Positions 1 through 11,870 are shown, numbered from the stretch's first letter. The stretch: 64,000 nt of DNA from Camellia lanceoleosa (GCA_025200525.1 CM045768.1:51344925-51408924), one strand, 5' to 3'. Made by a program: numbers and translations. Notes: generated by a model not told the origin, from the sequence alone.

Positions 1-1303
1 GGATATCTCCGAAGAATCAGAATAATTGGAAAAGCTATGTGTATCCGTGTTACATATGGACCCGAGGTCGTTCAAAACCTACGATATGAATGCAAAGGTT
101 TAACATTATTATGTGCTCTCTGTAATAGTTACTATTCTTATTCTGTTATACGCGAGACAACTACGTTAATCTGTAACTAAACCACGAGAAACTGATGTGC
201 ACTATTATATAATGGTATTCTTAGGAAACTGAGATTATTCTGTTTCTGTTTATCCGTTCCGATTATGCTATATTATGACATGATATGGATGTTCAGTCTT
301 TAAGACCTAATGATTTCTGGTATGGAACAAAGTATTGTACGGAACTAAGTGTTGCAATGCGAGTCACCTCTAGAATCCGTGCGAGACACCTCTTGAGTTC
401 ATATATACATGAACTAGGCTTAAAGCCAATCTGGGCCTATGGCCCTTTTGTATGATCTGTTAGGCCAGAGGCCATTCTGTGTAATCTGTTAGGCCTGAGG
501 CCAATCTGTATTTTCTGGTATGAAACAAAGTGTTATACGGAACTAAGTGCTACAGTGTGAGTCACCTCTAGAATCTGTACGAGACACCTCTTGGGTTCAT
601 ATATGCATGAACAGGGCTGAGGCCGTTCTGCATTCTGGGCTTAATGCCACTCTGTTTAAGGGCTCAATGTCACTCTGTTCAAGGGCTTAAAGCCATTCTG
701 TTTAAAAACTAGGCCTATGGCCGTTCTGAAAACAATTACGGGATAAGTTTAACTATAAGTTCTCTGCCTTTACATATCTTGTGATTCAAGTTAACCATTG
801 GATTATTTACGTACTATTACTCACTGTGCTTGGCTCACTTTATGTTATGTCTGTTTCTGTAGGCACTCAACTTGGAGGTCAGTCTTACCCCGTGGCATTC
901 GTTCCTCTTTTGTCAACCTCAAAGTGTCCAGGCACCTAGACGAAGGCCGCTTATTTTGTGGAGTTTCGTTAAGCTTTTGGTTTTGGTACCCTAAATGTCG
1001 GTCTAAGGTTGAAGTGTATACAATCCTTTACTTCCCAATGTGTTATACGCCGACGTATGAGGCTAGGTCTATATATGTATATGTACATAACTAAATTCTC
1101 AGATGCATGTCATTGTTTGTTCATTTACCTTATGCAATGTTTGTGATCCTGACATAGTAGTGATAGCTCAATGGATATTGTTTTATGTTCATTTTTTATA
1201 TTAATGCTTCCGTTCAGGCCCCATATCTTATGTACATCGAGTTAAGTGCCCATTTTGAGGTGGTCATGCCTAAACTTCTAGGGGCGGGTTTGGGGGCGTG
1301 ACA
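1..1303 (+). mobile_element. Right part of an LTR (cut by the window edge)
   Basis: Non-coding sequence that ends in a G-rich stretch and GTGACA at 1298-1303, the style in which many plant gypsy LTRs end. Directly after it, decayed gypsy RNase H coding starts in mid-domain, so this LTR probably sits inside that older element. The left end lies outside the window, so a matching target duplication cannot be tested. It contains an internal direct repeat (about 315-430 and 513-628). No credible coding region: the 98-codon frame at 798-1094 has no recognisable domain. Confidence 0.5.
315..628. repeat. Direct repeat inside the LTR, two copies about 197 bp apart
   Basis: Copy one (about 315-430) and copy two (about 513-628) share the order of a TCTGGTATG start, a GAGTCACCTCTAGAATC core and a GAGACACCTCTTG block, followed by short phrases that recur with small changes between and after them (AGGCCTATGGCC, GGCTTAAAGCCA). 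The differences are scattered substitutions, so this is an old internal duplication of the LTR. Confidence 0.7.
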
Positions 1304-3127
1304 GTCATTGCATACGCCTCACGTCAACTAAAGACCACAAGAAGAACTATTTGACCCACGATCTAGAATTAGCCGCAGTAATCTTTGCCCTCAAAATCTA
1401 GCGTCATTATCTCTATGGAGTAACCTCCGAAATTTACACAAATCACAAGAGTTTCAAATATCTGTTTACACAGAAGAAATTGAATATGAGGCAACTATGA
1501 TAGCTAGAATTTATGAAGGACTATGGTATAGAAATCCATCACAACCCCAACAAAGCTAATGTAGTAGCAAACGCATTGAGTCGAAAGACGACCAAAATTT
1601 TTGCATGTACCCTCGTTCCCTGCAAGATCAATGGGTTGCTTACCAACATAATTATGGAACCCAAGTTGATTGAAGAAATCAAAGTCCGCCAATGTGAAGA
1701 CAAACTTTTGAAGAAAAAGTACGATGAGCAAAAAAGCATGCCTGATCCTGACTTTACGATGAGCAATGAGATGCTAAAATTTCATAATCAAATTTGTGTA
1801 CCCGACCTTCCAAAACTCAAGAAAAGGATATTGGTAGAAGCTCATTGCTCAAGGTTTGTGATTCACCCTAGCAATACGAAGATGTATCACGATCTGAAGG
1901 AAACGCTTTTGGTGGACAGGAATGAAAAAAGACATAGCAAGCCACGTCTCCAAATTCCTGCTTTGTCAATGGGTTAAAGCAAAACACCAGAGACCTACAA
2001 GAATGTTGCAACCACTCCATATTCCTGAATGGAAATTGGAGCACATTACTATAGACTTCATGGTAGAGCTACCGCAATCAGTCTTGAAGAATGATGTAAT
2101 ATGGGTTATCGTAGATCAATTGACGAAGTCGGCGCATTTTCTACCAATCAAAATTATGTACTCCATCTCTAAATTCGTCACTCTATACATTAAGAAAATC
2201 ATTCGTTTGCATGGTACCCTAGTTTTAATTATATCCAATAGAAACCCCCCCTGCGTGTCTCACTTCTAGAACAAATTATAAGAAACTTTGGGAACCACTC
2301 TGAAGTTTAGCATGACTTATCACCCGCAAACTGATAGGCAATCCGAAAGAACAATCCAGACTTTAGAAGATATGTTACGTATGTGTGTGCTAGACCTCAA
2401 AGGTAATTGGAACGATCACCTACCTTTGGTGGAGTTCGCTTATAATAATAGCTATCATACAAGCATCAGAATGGCACCATACGAGGCACTGTATGGAAGA
2501 CAATGCCGATCACCTCTGTGTTGGACGGAAGTTGGAGACAGGAAACTACTAGGACCCGAAATCGTACAAATTACAAGTGATAAAATTCAACTCATCCAAT
2601 AGCGAATTCGCACTACTCAGAGCCACCAGAAAAGCTATGCTAATACATGAAGACAGGACTCTTAGAATTTCAAATAGGAGATCATGTGTCCCTAAAGATC
2701 TCACCAACAAAAGGGCTTATCCGATTTGGAAAGTAAGGAAAGTTAAACCCAGGTTACATTGACCCATTCGAGATACTCGAAAGGATTAGCCTTGTGGCAT
2801 ATCGCCTTACGCTTCCACCCGAACTATCCAATGTCCACAATGTGTTTCACGTTTCGATGCTTCATCGATACCTTCAAGATCCAGGGCATGTTGTCGATTA
2901 TGAGAACTTGGAGGTTCAAGAAGACCTCTCTTATGAAGAACAGCCTGTGTAGATTCTCAATCGTCGTGATCAAGTCCTTCGAAACAAGACTATACCTCTT
3001 GTAAAAGTCTTATGGAGAAACCATCGTGTCGAAAAAGCAACATGGGAAACTGAAAGTCAAATGCGAGCCAAATACCTACACCTCTTCGAAAACCAAGGTA
3101 CATCAAGTTTGGGGACAAACTTCTTTT
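1304..3127 (+). pseudogene. Ty3/gypsy chromovirus pol remnant: RNase H end, integrase, chromodomain
   Basis: Read in several frames, this stretch gives the end of a reverse transcriptase/RNase H (AYASRQLK near 1310, then LELAAVIFALK), a linker, the zinc-binding part of an integrase, the integrase core with HITIDFM near 2044, the conserved Q-S-E-R-T-IQTLEDMLR near 2341, and a chromodomain-like tail ending near 3112 (WRNHRVEKATWE, then AKYLHLFE). Stops and frameshifts break it at about 1399, 1498, 1975, 2268, 2600 and 2760. The second catalytic Asp of the integrase is replaced by Asn (ISNRNP in place of the usual ISDRDP), so it was dead even before frame loss. The order RNase H, integrase, chromodomain places it among plant chromoviruses. 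gag, protease and most of the RT are missing. Confidence 0.9.
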
Positions 3128-3141
3128 AAGGAGAGGAGAAA
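3128..3141 (+). other. Polypurine tract of the gypsy element
   Basis: AAGGAGAGGAGAAA is an uninterrupted purine run that lies between the chromodomain end and the TGTGGCACCC start of the 3' LTR. This is the position and composition of a plus-strand primer site. Confidence 0.8.
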
Positions 3142-4476
3142 TGTGGCACCCTAATTGTTTAATTGATTTTTAAAAAAAGTAAGTAAATAAATAAATAAAT
3201 AGAAAGTTAAATAAAATAAAAATATATGATTTTATAATTATACTTGCAAAAATATTACAAGCATGGTATAATAAGGTGATTAAAATATTTTCCTAGACTA
3301 AACTAAACCTAACCATAAAATTAATAGATTATGTGGGTTAAGGTAGAAATAGACTAAAGTTTAAATGTGTTGGCTACACAAGAAGTTAAGTTGTCATTAG
3401 TTATGGAATGGCTTTGGTTAAAGCAAGCCACATGGGAGGCTAAAAAGGCCAAGTAATTGAGCCTATAGGGGATGAATAGCTTCATAGGGTGGTGAATCAG
3501 CTTTTATGGGCCAGTATATAAGGAGTAGAGGCCTTGGCAAGATAAAACAGGAGAGAAGAAAAGTGAAATAGTAAATAAAAGTAAGGAGTGCAGAAAGAAT
3601 ATATAGTAGGAGCTAATATTAAGGTGAGTTGTATTATACCTTGAGTTGTTATAATATGTTTTCTATATGTTTTGAGTTACCATAATATATTTTACGAATA
3701 TTTTGAGTTATTACAATTTATTTTATATAATTTATGTTTTATGGATATATTAATGTTTCAATTACGTAAATTATTTTCTGAATTTTATTTGCTTAAATTG
3801 AAACTCATGGATATATTTGTTTAAATTTTAGAAATTATTTGACAAAGATTTTATAAACAATTATGTTCTGTAAATACCACCACGGGAGTCCCACGCCTTG
3901 GGGGACTTAAATAAACCATTGGTCTCTGTTTGACTACTTTGTGGTCCTCTGTTTGTCATGGATCCATTGACCCCTATTCTGATTGTCACTCCAATGACCC
4001 TTGTTCTGTTCTGTTCTGTTCTGTACCATAGTTATAGCTATTTACGTAATTTTTATTTCAATTTCTGCCACTTAAATAATTTATTTATGCAACTTAAATT
4101 ATGTTAATGTTTTAGCTTAAATAACTATCCATGATTATTTTGTGCCCATATACTCAGAGTATAATATTTCTCACTCTGTTATGTGTTTATAGTTGTTATC
4201 CCTTTTAAGTGACGAGACTTAGCAGGATCAAGATGGGGGATAAACCATAGTATTTTCTTTTTTTGTACTATCTATATTTCTAATTAGATACCTGGAATAA
4301 AATAAAAGCACAAATGACTATGTTTGTTTCCTTTTAATAAACATTTGGCACCCAATTATTTTATTTTAATTTATTTAATTTATCCGCTTGTGCTATGACT
4401 ACAAAATTATTAGAATTATTTTATTCTTATCTTGTTACGACACCGAGCCTTTGGATACCGGATTTGAGTCATGACA
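3142..4476 (+). mobile_element. 3' LTR of the gypsy element
   Basis: Starts TGTGGCACCC directly after the polypurine tract and is taken to end at ATGACA (4471-4476), giving TG...CA ends and about 1335 bp. TATATAAG at 3515-3522 is a good TATA box for the R start. The long AT-rich part downstream has no coding sequence. The right end is inferred from the terminal motif only, because no second LTR is in the window to compare. Confidence 0.65.
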
Positions 4477-4492
4477 CTTCAAATTTCGTTCA

Positions 4493-5631
4493 TGTAGGGA
4501 ATTGTAAGAAATAGTTTTGGAAAAACAGATTTTTCTTCAATTTTGGTCTATTTTTTAGGTGGGACCCATGCGCCAAAGTTAGCGAGTCTAAATGGTAACG
4601 CGTTCTATGTCGCGTTGTGATTCACGTAGTATATTTGGTTGCTCAAAACCATTATCGGGTAAGTGAAAAATTGAAGCCAAAGTGAGCTCCATGGAAATTG
4701 TGTATTGGTGAAATTTCCATTAACATTTGAGTTAAAACTTGTCCCACATTGGTTTGGTGAACAAACTTTTGTGGGTTCATAAAGCTTGGATTTGCAACTT
4801 GGGGAGGGCCCCAAGGGGTACCCAAGTTTTGTAAAATGGTGAGATTATGGGCAAAGTGGGCTAGTCCTATTGGACCCAAAATAAACACGCGCGCCGCCGC
4901 CCGTCCGGTCGGGCTGGGCGCGGGTGTGTGGTGTGAGGTTGGGTTGGGCTTGTCCAGCCCAATACAGGTCCATATCAAACAGATTCAGTATCTATTCGAA
5001 ATTTAAACCCAACAAGTTCCTTACCTGTTCATTCAAACCGAACAGGTATTATACCTGTTCAAACAGGTTTGCACCTATTTAATTTAAACCGAACAATTAC
5101 AAATTCTCCTATAAATAGACAGACCCTCATTTGGATTTGCACTCTAATTTTCGTTTTTGTTGCTGTCATTGCTCTCTGTGTATTGCTGTATTTATTTTTT
5201 TGTGAGAAAGTGTATAAACACAAAGTGTGTTCAGTGTACAAACAGTTTGTAGTGCTGCTATTATTTGTTATTGATCATTTTATCCTGAGAGATAGACGTC
5301 TACAATCTGAAAGGACCGTAAAGAGGATGAATCTGTCTTAAGGACAGTGTTAAACACTAGACTTAATCAGAATTTTGTTCAATAAATATATAAGATTAGT
5401 AATTGATTTACTTTATGTTTTTATTTATTTTTATCAGATTCTAATTTTATTTTTGTAATAAAATAAGAATCTATTGTTTTTTTTTTATTTTCTTTATTGA
5501 TTTGATTTTGTAATCAAACAGTCTCTCTTCTTCTTTATTTTTTCTATTTATTGTTAAATATACAAATATTATTTATTTTTAATACAATAAAAATTGTCTA
5601 ACAATTTACGCACACCACTGGCGGTATAACA
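4493..5631 (+). mobile_element. Copia-like LTR with decayed primer-binding site
   Basis: The stretch has LTR features in order: a GC-rich upstream part, several CCGAACAGGT-type direct repeats (about 5030-5095), a TATA box CTATAAATAG at 5109-5118, a transcribed AT-rich part, and an end at GGTATAACA followed by ATTTGATATCTTAGC (5632-5646). That tail resembles the initiator-Met-tRNA site TTGGTATCAGAGC that follows copia LTRs, with substitutions. The left edge is uncertain. No gag-pol follows, so this is a near-solo LTR. Confidence 0.55.
5109..5118 (+). promoter_or_regulatory. TATA box of the copia-like LTR
   Basis: CTATAAATAG lies in the expected U3 place, about 500 bp before the LTR end, with a plain AT-rich transcribed stretch after it. 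Confidence 0.5.
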
Positions 5632-5646
5632 ATTTGATATCTTAGC

Positions 5647-6630
5647 TTATAATGCATAGACTCATGTCTGGCAAAAAAACAGGAGGTACATGCAAGCTTC
5701 AAATGCATCTGCCAAATAAGTACGGAAATGATTGTCAATTGCAATGGTGCATAAACGAACACCACTCACCCTCCACATGAACAACCCAAACTGTTCTTCA
5801 TGTCTTTTTAACCATGGGGAATTAATAGGTTATAGTGTATATTTGTAAAAATAATAAATAAATAAATAATCATTATCTCTATCGCAAGAATAATTATTCA
5901 ATAGTCTTAAACTACTATGTGATATTGTTTATATGATATTTCAAATCAAAGTAAGAAATTTTACGAATAAATTATGCTGACTAACTTTTGTTAAGTAATT
6001 TAGAGATGAAAAATAACTCACTTGAGAGGTGTGTTATTGTTACTTGCTGATCAAAGATATCACGGAAATAATATACCTTATATTTGAAAATATCTAATAA
6101 TTTTTCATACCGTGGCTAGTTAGATTCTAAAAGCAAGCCATGCATGAAATCCCAATGATAATGTGAAAAAAAAAAAAAGTACATATACATGACACTCCCG
6201 TGATCTCCGCTACTAAACATTTTCAACTACATAAAAAACAAATGAGTACTTGTGTTTATGTATGAATTGTTGGGTGATTATGTACTTTTCATCAAATTCA
6301 AACCTATGTCAATTCTTAAACATTGCCACTGTGAAGTGGTGGATGTTATGTTATTCTTCTTTTTCTTTTACGCTGTATTTGGTTAGAAGATTTAAGGAGA
6401 AATTTAAAAAAAAAAAAAAGAAAAGGTATGTGAAACTATGTGAATTGAAGTATATTTTATTCATATTTCACCTACTTTTTTCATTTCCCTTTCCAAATCC
6501 CTTCCCAAATCCCCCAATCAAACAAAGCATTAATGGGTTTTTGGAGGAGGATTCTGTAACCAAAAAAAATAAAAAATCATTTTAATTTTTATTTTTTATT
6601 TTTTATTTTTTGCCAACAAAAAGTTTTAGT
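5647..6630. other. Intergenic AT-rich sequence
   Basis: No gene or repeat family recognised. It holds an AATA microsatellite (about 5853-5868) and A-runs near 6165 and 6407. The 111-codon frame at 6250-6585 is low-complexity and shows no domain. Confidence 0.6.
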
Positions 6631-6876
6631 GCGGTGTCGTTTGGGAAGTAGGTTGACTTTTTGACTTTTTAGTTTTTATGACTATGTTAGCTTGGGCTAA
6701 AAGTTTGGTTTTGAAAGAATTTTTTGGCTTTTTGACTTTTTTTGTGAGAGAAGAGTGTAATGATTATGGGTTAGATGTGATGTTTTGTCTATTGTGACTA
6801 AAATAGTCTATTTTATTTTTTGTGACTAAAATAACCAAAAAAAAACTTTCAATCCACCTTCTCAAACGGTGCCGTA
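6631..6876. mobile_element. MITE family A, copy 1
   Basis: A roughly 246-bp element with imperfect inverted ends (GCGGTGTCGTTTGGG at left; the reverse complement of the right end reads GTACGGCACCGTTTGAG). The core repeats GGCTTTTTGACTTTTT, then GTGAGAGAAGAGT and TAATGATTATGGGTT. A second copy with the same order of motifs lies at 15046-15299, and the outer parts recur around 30040 and 31800. Size and ends suggest a hAT-type non-autonomous element; no transposase is present. Confidence 0.75.
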
Positions 6877-7642
6877 CATTACAAAATTTAGAATCATGGT
6901 TTGTAATTAAATGAGTGAGTTTTATGTATTTTGACACCTTGCTTTTGTCTTCTTCAGATATGCTGATTTTACCAACTCCAACTATCAGCAGCTTTGCAAA
7001 TCTAGTTGTTGGTGTTTGTAGAGCACTATTATTCAAATCTAGTTCAGATTTCATTACCCTCTTTCCCTCCCACCTTGCTTTGTTTCAAAGATCATCCTAA
7101 AAACCATGTTGCCCAGTCTGTTTTTTTGGCCAGACTTCTTATTTTGCGTGTTTTCTTATTTTTATTTTTTATTTTCTTTCGTGTACCATAGAGGCCAAAA
7201 TCCAAAAAAAAAAAAAAACTATGCACATTTGACAATTTCTTTTTAAGCTGATGAAAAAAATCTAAATATACAACTTTAAAATTGATGATAAAATAATACT
7301 TATTCAATAATAATCAAGGAATTAACAGTGTAATTAGCTTTTCTTTTAGCTTTTTGTATGCAATTTGCTACATTAGAAAATAACCTCAAAAATTCATGAT
7401 ATTGATATTAATTTTCTACTTTAGAACAGGTATGTGATTTTTTTACTTTTGACTAAGGGTTGGGAAGGGGAAGTTAGTCGGTAGTCTTAGAGTATTATCA
7501 CGTGATTTTTTAATAAAGTTATGATTAATAGGGGGAGTGAGATCTATAAATTTGTATTAAGTAATTGGAGAACATACAAATACATGATGAATTATGATTG
7601 ATAAAAAATATACTCACGTGATGTACCAAAAACAACCAACTA
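6877..7642. other. Intergenic AT-rich sequence
   Basis: Nothing recognisable as a gene. Short frames at 6915-7100 and 7006-7191 are T-rich and have no domain. The only structure is homopolymer runs (for example A-run about 7204-7219). Confidence 0.55.
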
Positions 7643-8030
7643 GTGTGTTTGGTTTGAATTTTCTGAATTAAGTTTTTTGAAAATTGAGTTTTTTAATTTT
7701 CGTATTTTTTTTGTTTTTAGTGAATATTTTTAAAATTTTAAACATTTTTTTTACTTTTTTAGATACACTTTACTTAGATGTATCTAAAAAGTAAAAAAAA
7801 AATTGTGAAAAAAATATTTTAAAAAATTAATAAATTTTTGTATTTTTTTGTATTTAGTGAATTTTTAAAAGATTTTTTTATAATTTTTTTACTTTTTAAG
7901 TATATTTATGTTAGATGTGTCTAAAAAGTAAAAAAATTACTTAAAATATTAAAAAATTCAATAAAAATATGAAAAATAAGCAAAAAAAAATTTGTGCAAA
8001 ATATTTTTAAAAAAATGAAACCAACCAAGC
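7643..8030. mobile_element. MITE family B, copy 1
   Basis: AT-rich element starting GTGTTTGGTTTGAATTTTC and ending in AAATGAAACCAACCAAGC, which is a loose inverted match. Inside, TTAGATGTATCTAAAAAGTA-type palindromic segments occur twice (about 7770 and 7910). A second copy with the same order is at 28029-28449. No coding capacity. Confidence 0.65.
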
Positions 8031-8680
8031 TAATTTTTCGGTGGGAGAGACAGTAGAAATCTGAAAAGAACCAAACTTAAAGCTAAAATAAATAAAGGGA
8101 GTCATGAAGTGACCTCAAAGCAGCTGATGTTAAAGATGATTCTGAAATGACAAAATTGTTGTCGTCTCCTCACCAAAAAAGTTACACAAAAAATAAAATA
8201 AAATAAAAAAAGTGATTTAACTTTTCAGTTTTCATCAGTGATACAATCAAAGTACATAGAAAAATATACTAGGAAAAATTACCATGTAATTTGAAAAAGT
8301 TATTATAAATTTGTGAAAAAATTTGTAATTTTATTTTATTAATATTTATAAAATTTGTTATTTTTTTATACTTACACTTATCTGAAATTTTCCCAAATGT
8401 ATATCTATTGGCACCATTTTAACTCACTCACAATTTAATTTTGATTTTTTAAGTGAGATGTTAAAAATGAATTATGAAATGTGAAAATAATATTCACACT
8501 AATTTTTAGCATTTAAACTCGTTTCTATGAGATGTAGGAAATTTTATTCGAAATAATGTGGCGGTAATATTTTTAAAATAATGAATTATAAAAATAAATG
8601 TTTTAATTTGAAATAAAATACATAAGTGCACAAAATTCACCCACAAAAATATACATAGAAAAATAATTTGTGATTGAAGT
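8031..8680. other. Intergenic AT-rich sequence
   Basis: No gene, RNA gene or repeat family recognised. Small frames here (8506-8688) are chance AT-rich frames. Confidence 0.5.
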
Positions 8681-8878
8681 AACAACAATGATTCATCCCA
8701 CTAATTTAGGAGCACTAATTGACCACTAATAAGGTGGAAATTCAAAAAAAAAAAGAAAAAAAAACTTAAGGCCAAAACATCACATCAGTAAGTGGGACCC
8801 ACGCTTTTTTTTTTTGAATTTCCACCTCATTAGTGGTCAATTAGTGCTCCTAAATTAGTGGGATGAATCATTGTTGTT
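8681..8878. mobile_element. Foldback MITE with near-perfect arms of about 70 bp
   Basis: The left arm begins AACAACAATGATTCATCCCA at 8681; the right arm ends with its reverse complement at 8878. The arms match through ACTAATTTAGGAGCACTAATT, GACCACTAAT and GGTGGAAATTC, with one visible indel (TAAGG against TGAGG) next to A/T runs, and flank a loop of about 50 bp containing AAGTGGGACCCACGC. The whole thing would fold into one long hairpin. No coding capacity. Confidence 0.85.
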
Positions 8879-9070
8879 CTATGATGGAATACACATCTCA
8901 AATCAATTTAAAATATAATACACCAAACAATGACCAATCTAACTACTCAGTCAACCATTATATTTATTTATTTATTAATTTCGAATTTTGCAAGAAAAAG
9001 AAAAACTAAATCGACGTATAAACACAACAAAAAAATCAGCAACACCTCCAATCCTCTATTCCCTTCAACT
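8879..9070. other. Short intergenic spacer
   Basis: AT-rich sequence between the foldback element and the MULE; nothing recognised. Confidence 0.5.
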
Positions 9071-9079
9071 GAGATTGAG
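9071..9079. repeat. Left target-site duplication of the MULE
   Basis: GAGATTGAG, identical to the nine bases at 10972-10980 on the other side of the element. Confidence 0.92.
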
Positions 9080-10971
9080 GCGTCAGGATCCTCTGGAGTG
9101 GTAACCCTGTAGTGATCTCCTAAAGTGAGGAGATCCAACGGTTAAAATTAAAACTAACCAAAACAACGTCGTTTTGGTTAGTAAATTGAAAAAAAAAAAA
9201 ATCAAAATCTCGTCCATTTAGAACAGGTATAGCAACAGGAGGAGGGAAGACAGAAGGAAAGGAAAACAGAGTGCGAGAGAGAGAAGAAAAAAGAGAGAGG
9301 CTGGTCCTCCTTACCTCTCAGAGCTCGTGCTGCCGCGGCTGTCAAGATCGCTTCAAAATCGATTCTTACACACTGCTTCAGATGAATTTGGATTGTGAGA
9401 TTTGTTTTATTAAACACTTGGTCAGGATTGAGCTGTTGAACACTAAGGTCTATGAAGATGGAAACCATACCTGAATATTATGATGAATGAAAATATGATG
9501 GACAAATAAGGCAGGAAAGAGAACAGAGATTGTGAAAAGAAGGCAAAGCCTCCGGAATCCTAAAATAAAACGTAGATTTTAATCAGAAATTCTACACATG
9601 AGAGAGAGAGAGAGAGAGACTTGAAGTCATTTTCAAAGGAAAAAAGAGATATGAAAGCAACTCCATTCCCATTCACCTGTAAAATTTAACATCATAAATT
9701 TGAGATTCATATTGTACACAAAGCCATAAACGAGCATAAATATTACAAAATGAGAAAATATAGCAAGAAGGTCAAGTGATACAAACTCAACTCCTACATA
9801 AATATTCTAGAGAGAGATAATGTAAATGAAGTGGAAATTTTTTTAAAAATTATAATTAGTTGCTGATTGCTAGAACTTAAAAATTTTTGTGGATAGATAT
9901 TTACTTTTCTGCAATTGAGTTTTGTTAGAATAAGATGGTCCATGAATTTTATTGTAACACGATAACCCAAACTTTTCGAGGATGTCCATTTGGAACCTCC
10001 TCCCAAAATAATTATGAACTTCGTCTTTATCCCTAAAATCACCATGTCCTTGGTAACCCCCTGTTGTTGAAACCTTCAATCTGAGCCACACCAACTCCAA
10101 CATCTTATTTGATAAACCAATTTTAGCACCTTTTAGAATTCACAATTCAAAATCTTGGCCAGCACCGAGATATATTGCCTTACATCAGAGAGCATCTATA
10201 GCATAGTTTTATAGTGATATAGAAGATTCAAGCAAAAACTACATGCCTCATATTAGCCAGGAAATGTATGTAATGAACTTCTGGATCATAGTGCACTGCT
10301 TATTTTCACTTCACTATTCTAAAGTATTTTTCCTCATTACTATGCTTACTGATTTTTCTTTGTTTTTTTTTTCTTTTTTTTTTTTCTTTTTTTTCATGCA
10401 TCCATTATGTTTATCATTGTGTTGCAGCTAATAGTGAATCATGCCCCCTTTTTCCCAATTTGTATCAGTCAAGAGTAACTAATACCTGATTGCAACAAGC
10501 TTTGAAAATTATTTTGGTTATTATTTTCACAATCTCTGTTCTCTTTCTTGCCTTATTTGTCCATCATATTTTTCATTCATCCTAATATCCAGGTCTGGTT
10601 TCCATATTTAACAGCTCAATCCTGACCAAGTATTTAATAGAACAAATCTCACCATCCAAATTCATCCGGCGTGCATGTATCTCGATTCTCAAGGCGATCT
10701 TGACAGACGCCAATGATGACGATGGCGGGGCGACGGGAGAAGGGAGGGGCGGCCACTCTCTCTCTTCTTCTCTCTCTCGCACTCTATTTTCGTTTCCTTC
10801 TGTCTTCTCTCCTACTGCTATACCCGTTCTAAATGAAGGGAATTATGAAATAATTTTTTTTTCAATTTACTAACCAAAACGACGTTGTTTTGGTTAGTTT
10901 TAATTTCAACCGTCAGATCTCCTCACTTTAGGAGATCACTGCAGGGTTATCACTACAGAGGATCCTGACGC
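9080..10971. mobile_element. Non-autonomous Mutator-like element (MULE) with long inverted ends
   Basis: The element starts GCGTCAGGATCCTCTG and ends CAGAGGATCCTGACGC, flanked on both sides by the exact 9-bp direct repeat GAGATTGAG (9071-9079 and 10972-10980). A 9-bp duplication with long terminal inverted repeats is the mark of Mutator-like elements. The inverted ends stay alignable for about 450 bp (left 9080 to about 9540, right about 10520 to 10971), including an ACAACGTCGTTTTGG block and a region of GAGAGA purine repeats. The inner part of about 1 kb has no transposase. It holds a GA microsatellite (9600-9619), a T-rich run (about 10361-10394) and one stretch that might be captured gene sequence. 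Confidence 0.92.
9870..10103 (-). pseudogene. Possible captured gene fragment inside the MULE
   Basis: The inner part of the MULE has an open minus-strand frame of 77 codons with a balanced residue composition (for example GYQGHGDFRDKDEVHNYFGRR), unlike the AT-rich chance frames around it. An overlapping frame (9794-10045) reads the same bases. No family is recognised. Pack-MULEs often hold exon pieces of host genes, so this is a candidate, but an open frame of this length can occur by chance. Confidence 0.25.
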
Positions 10972-10980
10972 GAGATTGAG
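10972..10980. repeat. Right target-site duplication of the MULE
   Basis: GAGATTGAG, identical to 9071-9079. Confidence 0.92.
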
Positions 10981-11207
10981 TGCCTGTATAACAAATCAAA
11001 TCCAATCAATTCTCTCTCCAAATTCAATAATTTTCAATTTTTATGAAGTTTTGTTAATGAACTTGAAAGTATTGATTATTAATAAAATTATACATTTTTT
11101 ATAAGCATATATTTTTATGAAAATAAATAATCACCATCAACAAAATTTATTTTTTATTCATAAGAACATAATTTTAAGTGCTGTTTTGCAAAGTTGGTAA
11201 AAAATTA

Positions 11208-11870
11208 AGTTAGCGTTTGGTAGAGCTTTCTAAATATAATTTGAAAATATGAGTTGTATTTTGAGTTTGTGAGTTTTATAATTATTATTTAAGTGTGAAA
11301 AATTTGTTTGGTGAATGAGTTTTGAAAAGAATTTTGAATTGAGTGAGGAATTTTTGATGTGATATATGATATTTGATACAAAAATTTACAACTCATAATC
11401 AAACCCACAACTCAAAATTCTATTAAAGCTTATTAAAAAATTTAAAAATTCGAAAAATATTTTTTGTTGAATATATAAAAATTAACATGTGTCAATTATA
11501 AATAAAAAATAAATAAAAATTTACACTGTTCTAGTCAACTGGCCGAACGATCGGTTAATCCAAATTTTTCTTCTTTCGACTGAGTTTTCAAAAGTAAACG
11601 TGGAATTAATTTTTGAAAACTACAAACAAATACCACGTAAAAACATTATACTGAAACTAAGGGCTAGTTTGGCATGTACTAAATAAGTCAAAAAGTCACT
11701 ATCTTATTTAAGTCACATCATCTTATTTAAATAACATCATCTCTCTAACACATCACATCAAACCTAACTCAAACCCAATCCAAATCCACCAATAAGTCAA
11801 AAAGTGCACTTTTTTAGGACATCCCAAACCAACTCTAAAGCTCCAAAACTCAAACAAACAAAGCCTAAAG
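11208..11870. mobile_element. MITE family C, copy 1, split by a younger MITE
   Basis: Starts AAGTTAGCGTTTGGTAGAGC and ends CAAACAAAGCCTAAAG. The matching copy at 29425-29880 lies in the opposite orientation and shares the body (TTGAAAATATGAGTTGTATT-like, then AATTTGTTTGGTGAATGAG and AATTTTTGATGTGATAT). In this copy the right end is interrupted by a separate element (about 11657-11840), after which the family C end resumes. The right edge is about 215 bp before the GIL1-like start codon. Confidence 0.7.
11657..11840. mobile_element. Small MITE nested in the family C copy
   Basis: Left end CTAAGGGCTAGTTTGGCATGT; the reverse complement of the right end reads CTTTAGAGTTGGTTTGGGAT, an imperfect inverted repeat. 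The core has two AATAAGTCAAAAAGT segments and ATCATCTTATTTAA repeats. About 180 bp, no coding capacity. It resembles family A at the ends and may be a related hAT-type element. Confidence 0.6.

Noticed and set aside
4652..4978. 108-codon minus-strand frame rich in Pro
   Set aside because: Lies in the GC-rich U3-like part of the copia-like LTR and shows no domain; chance frame.
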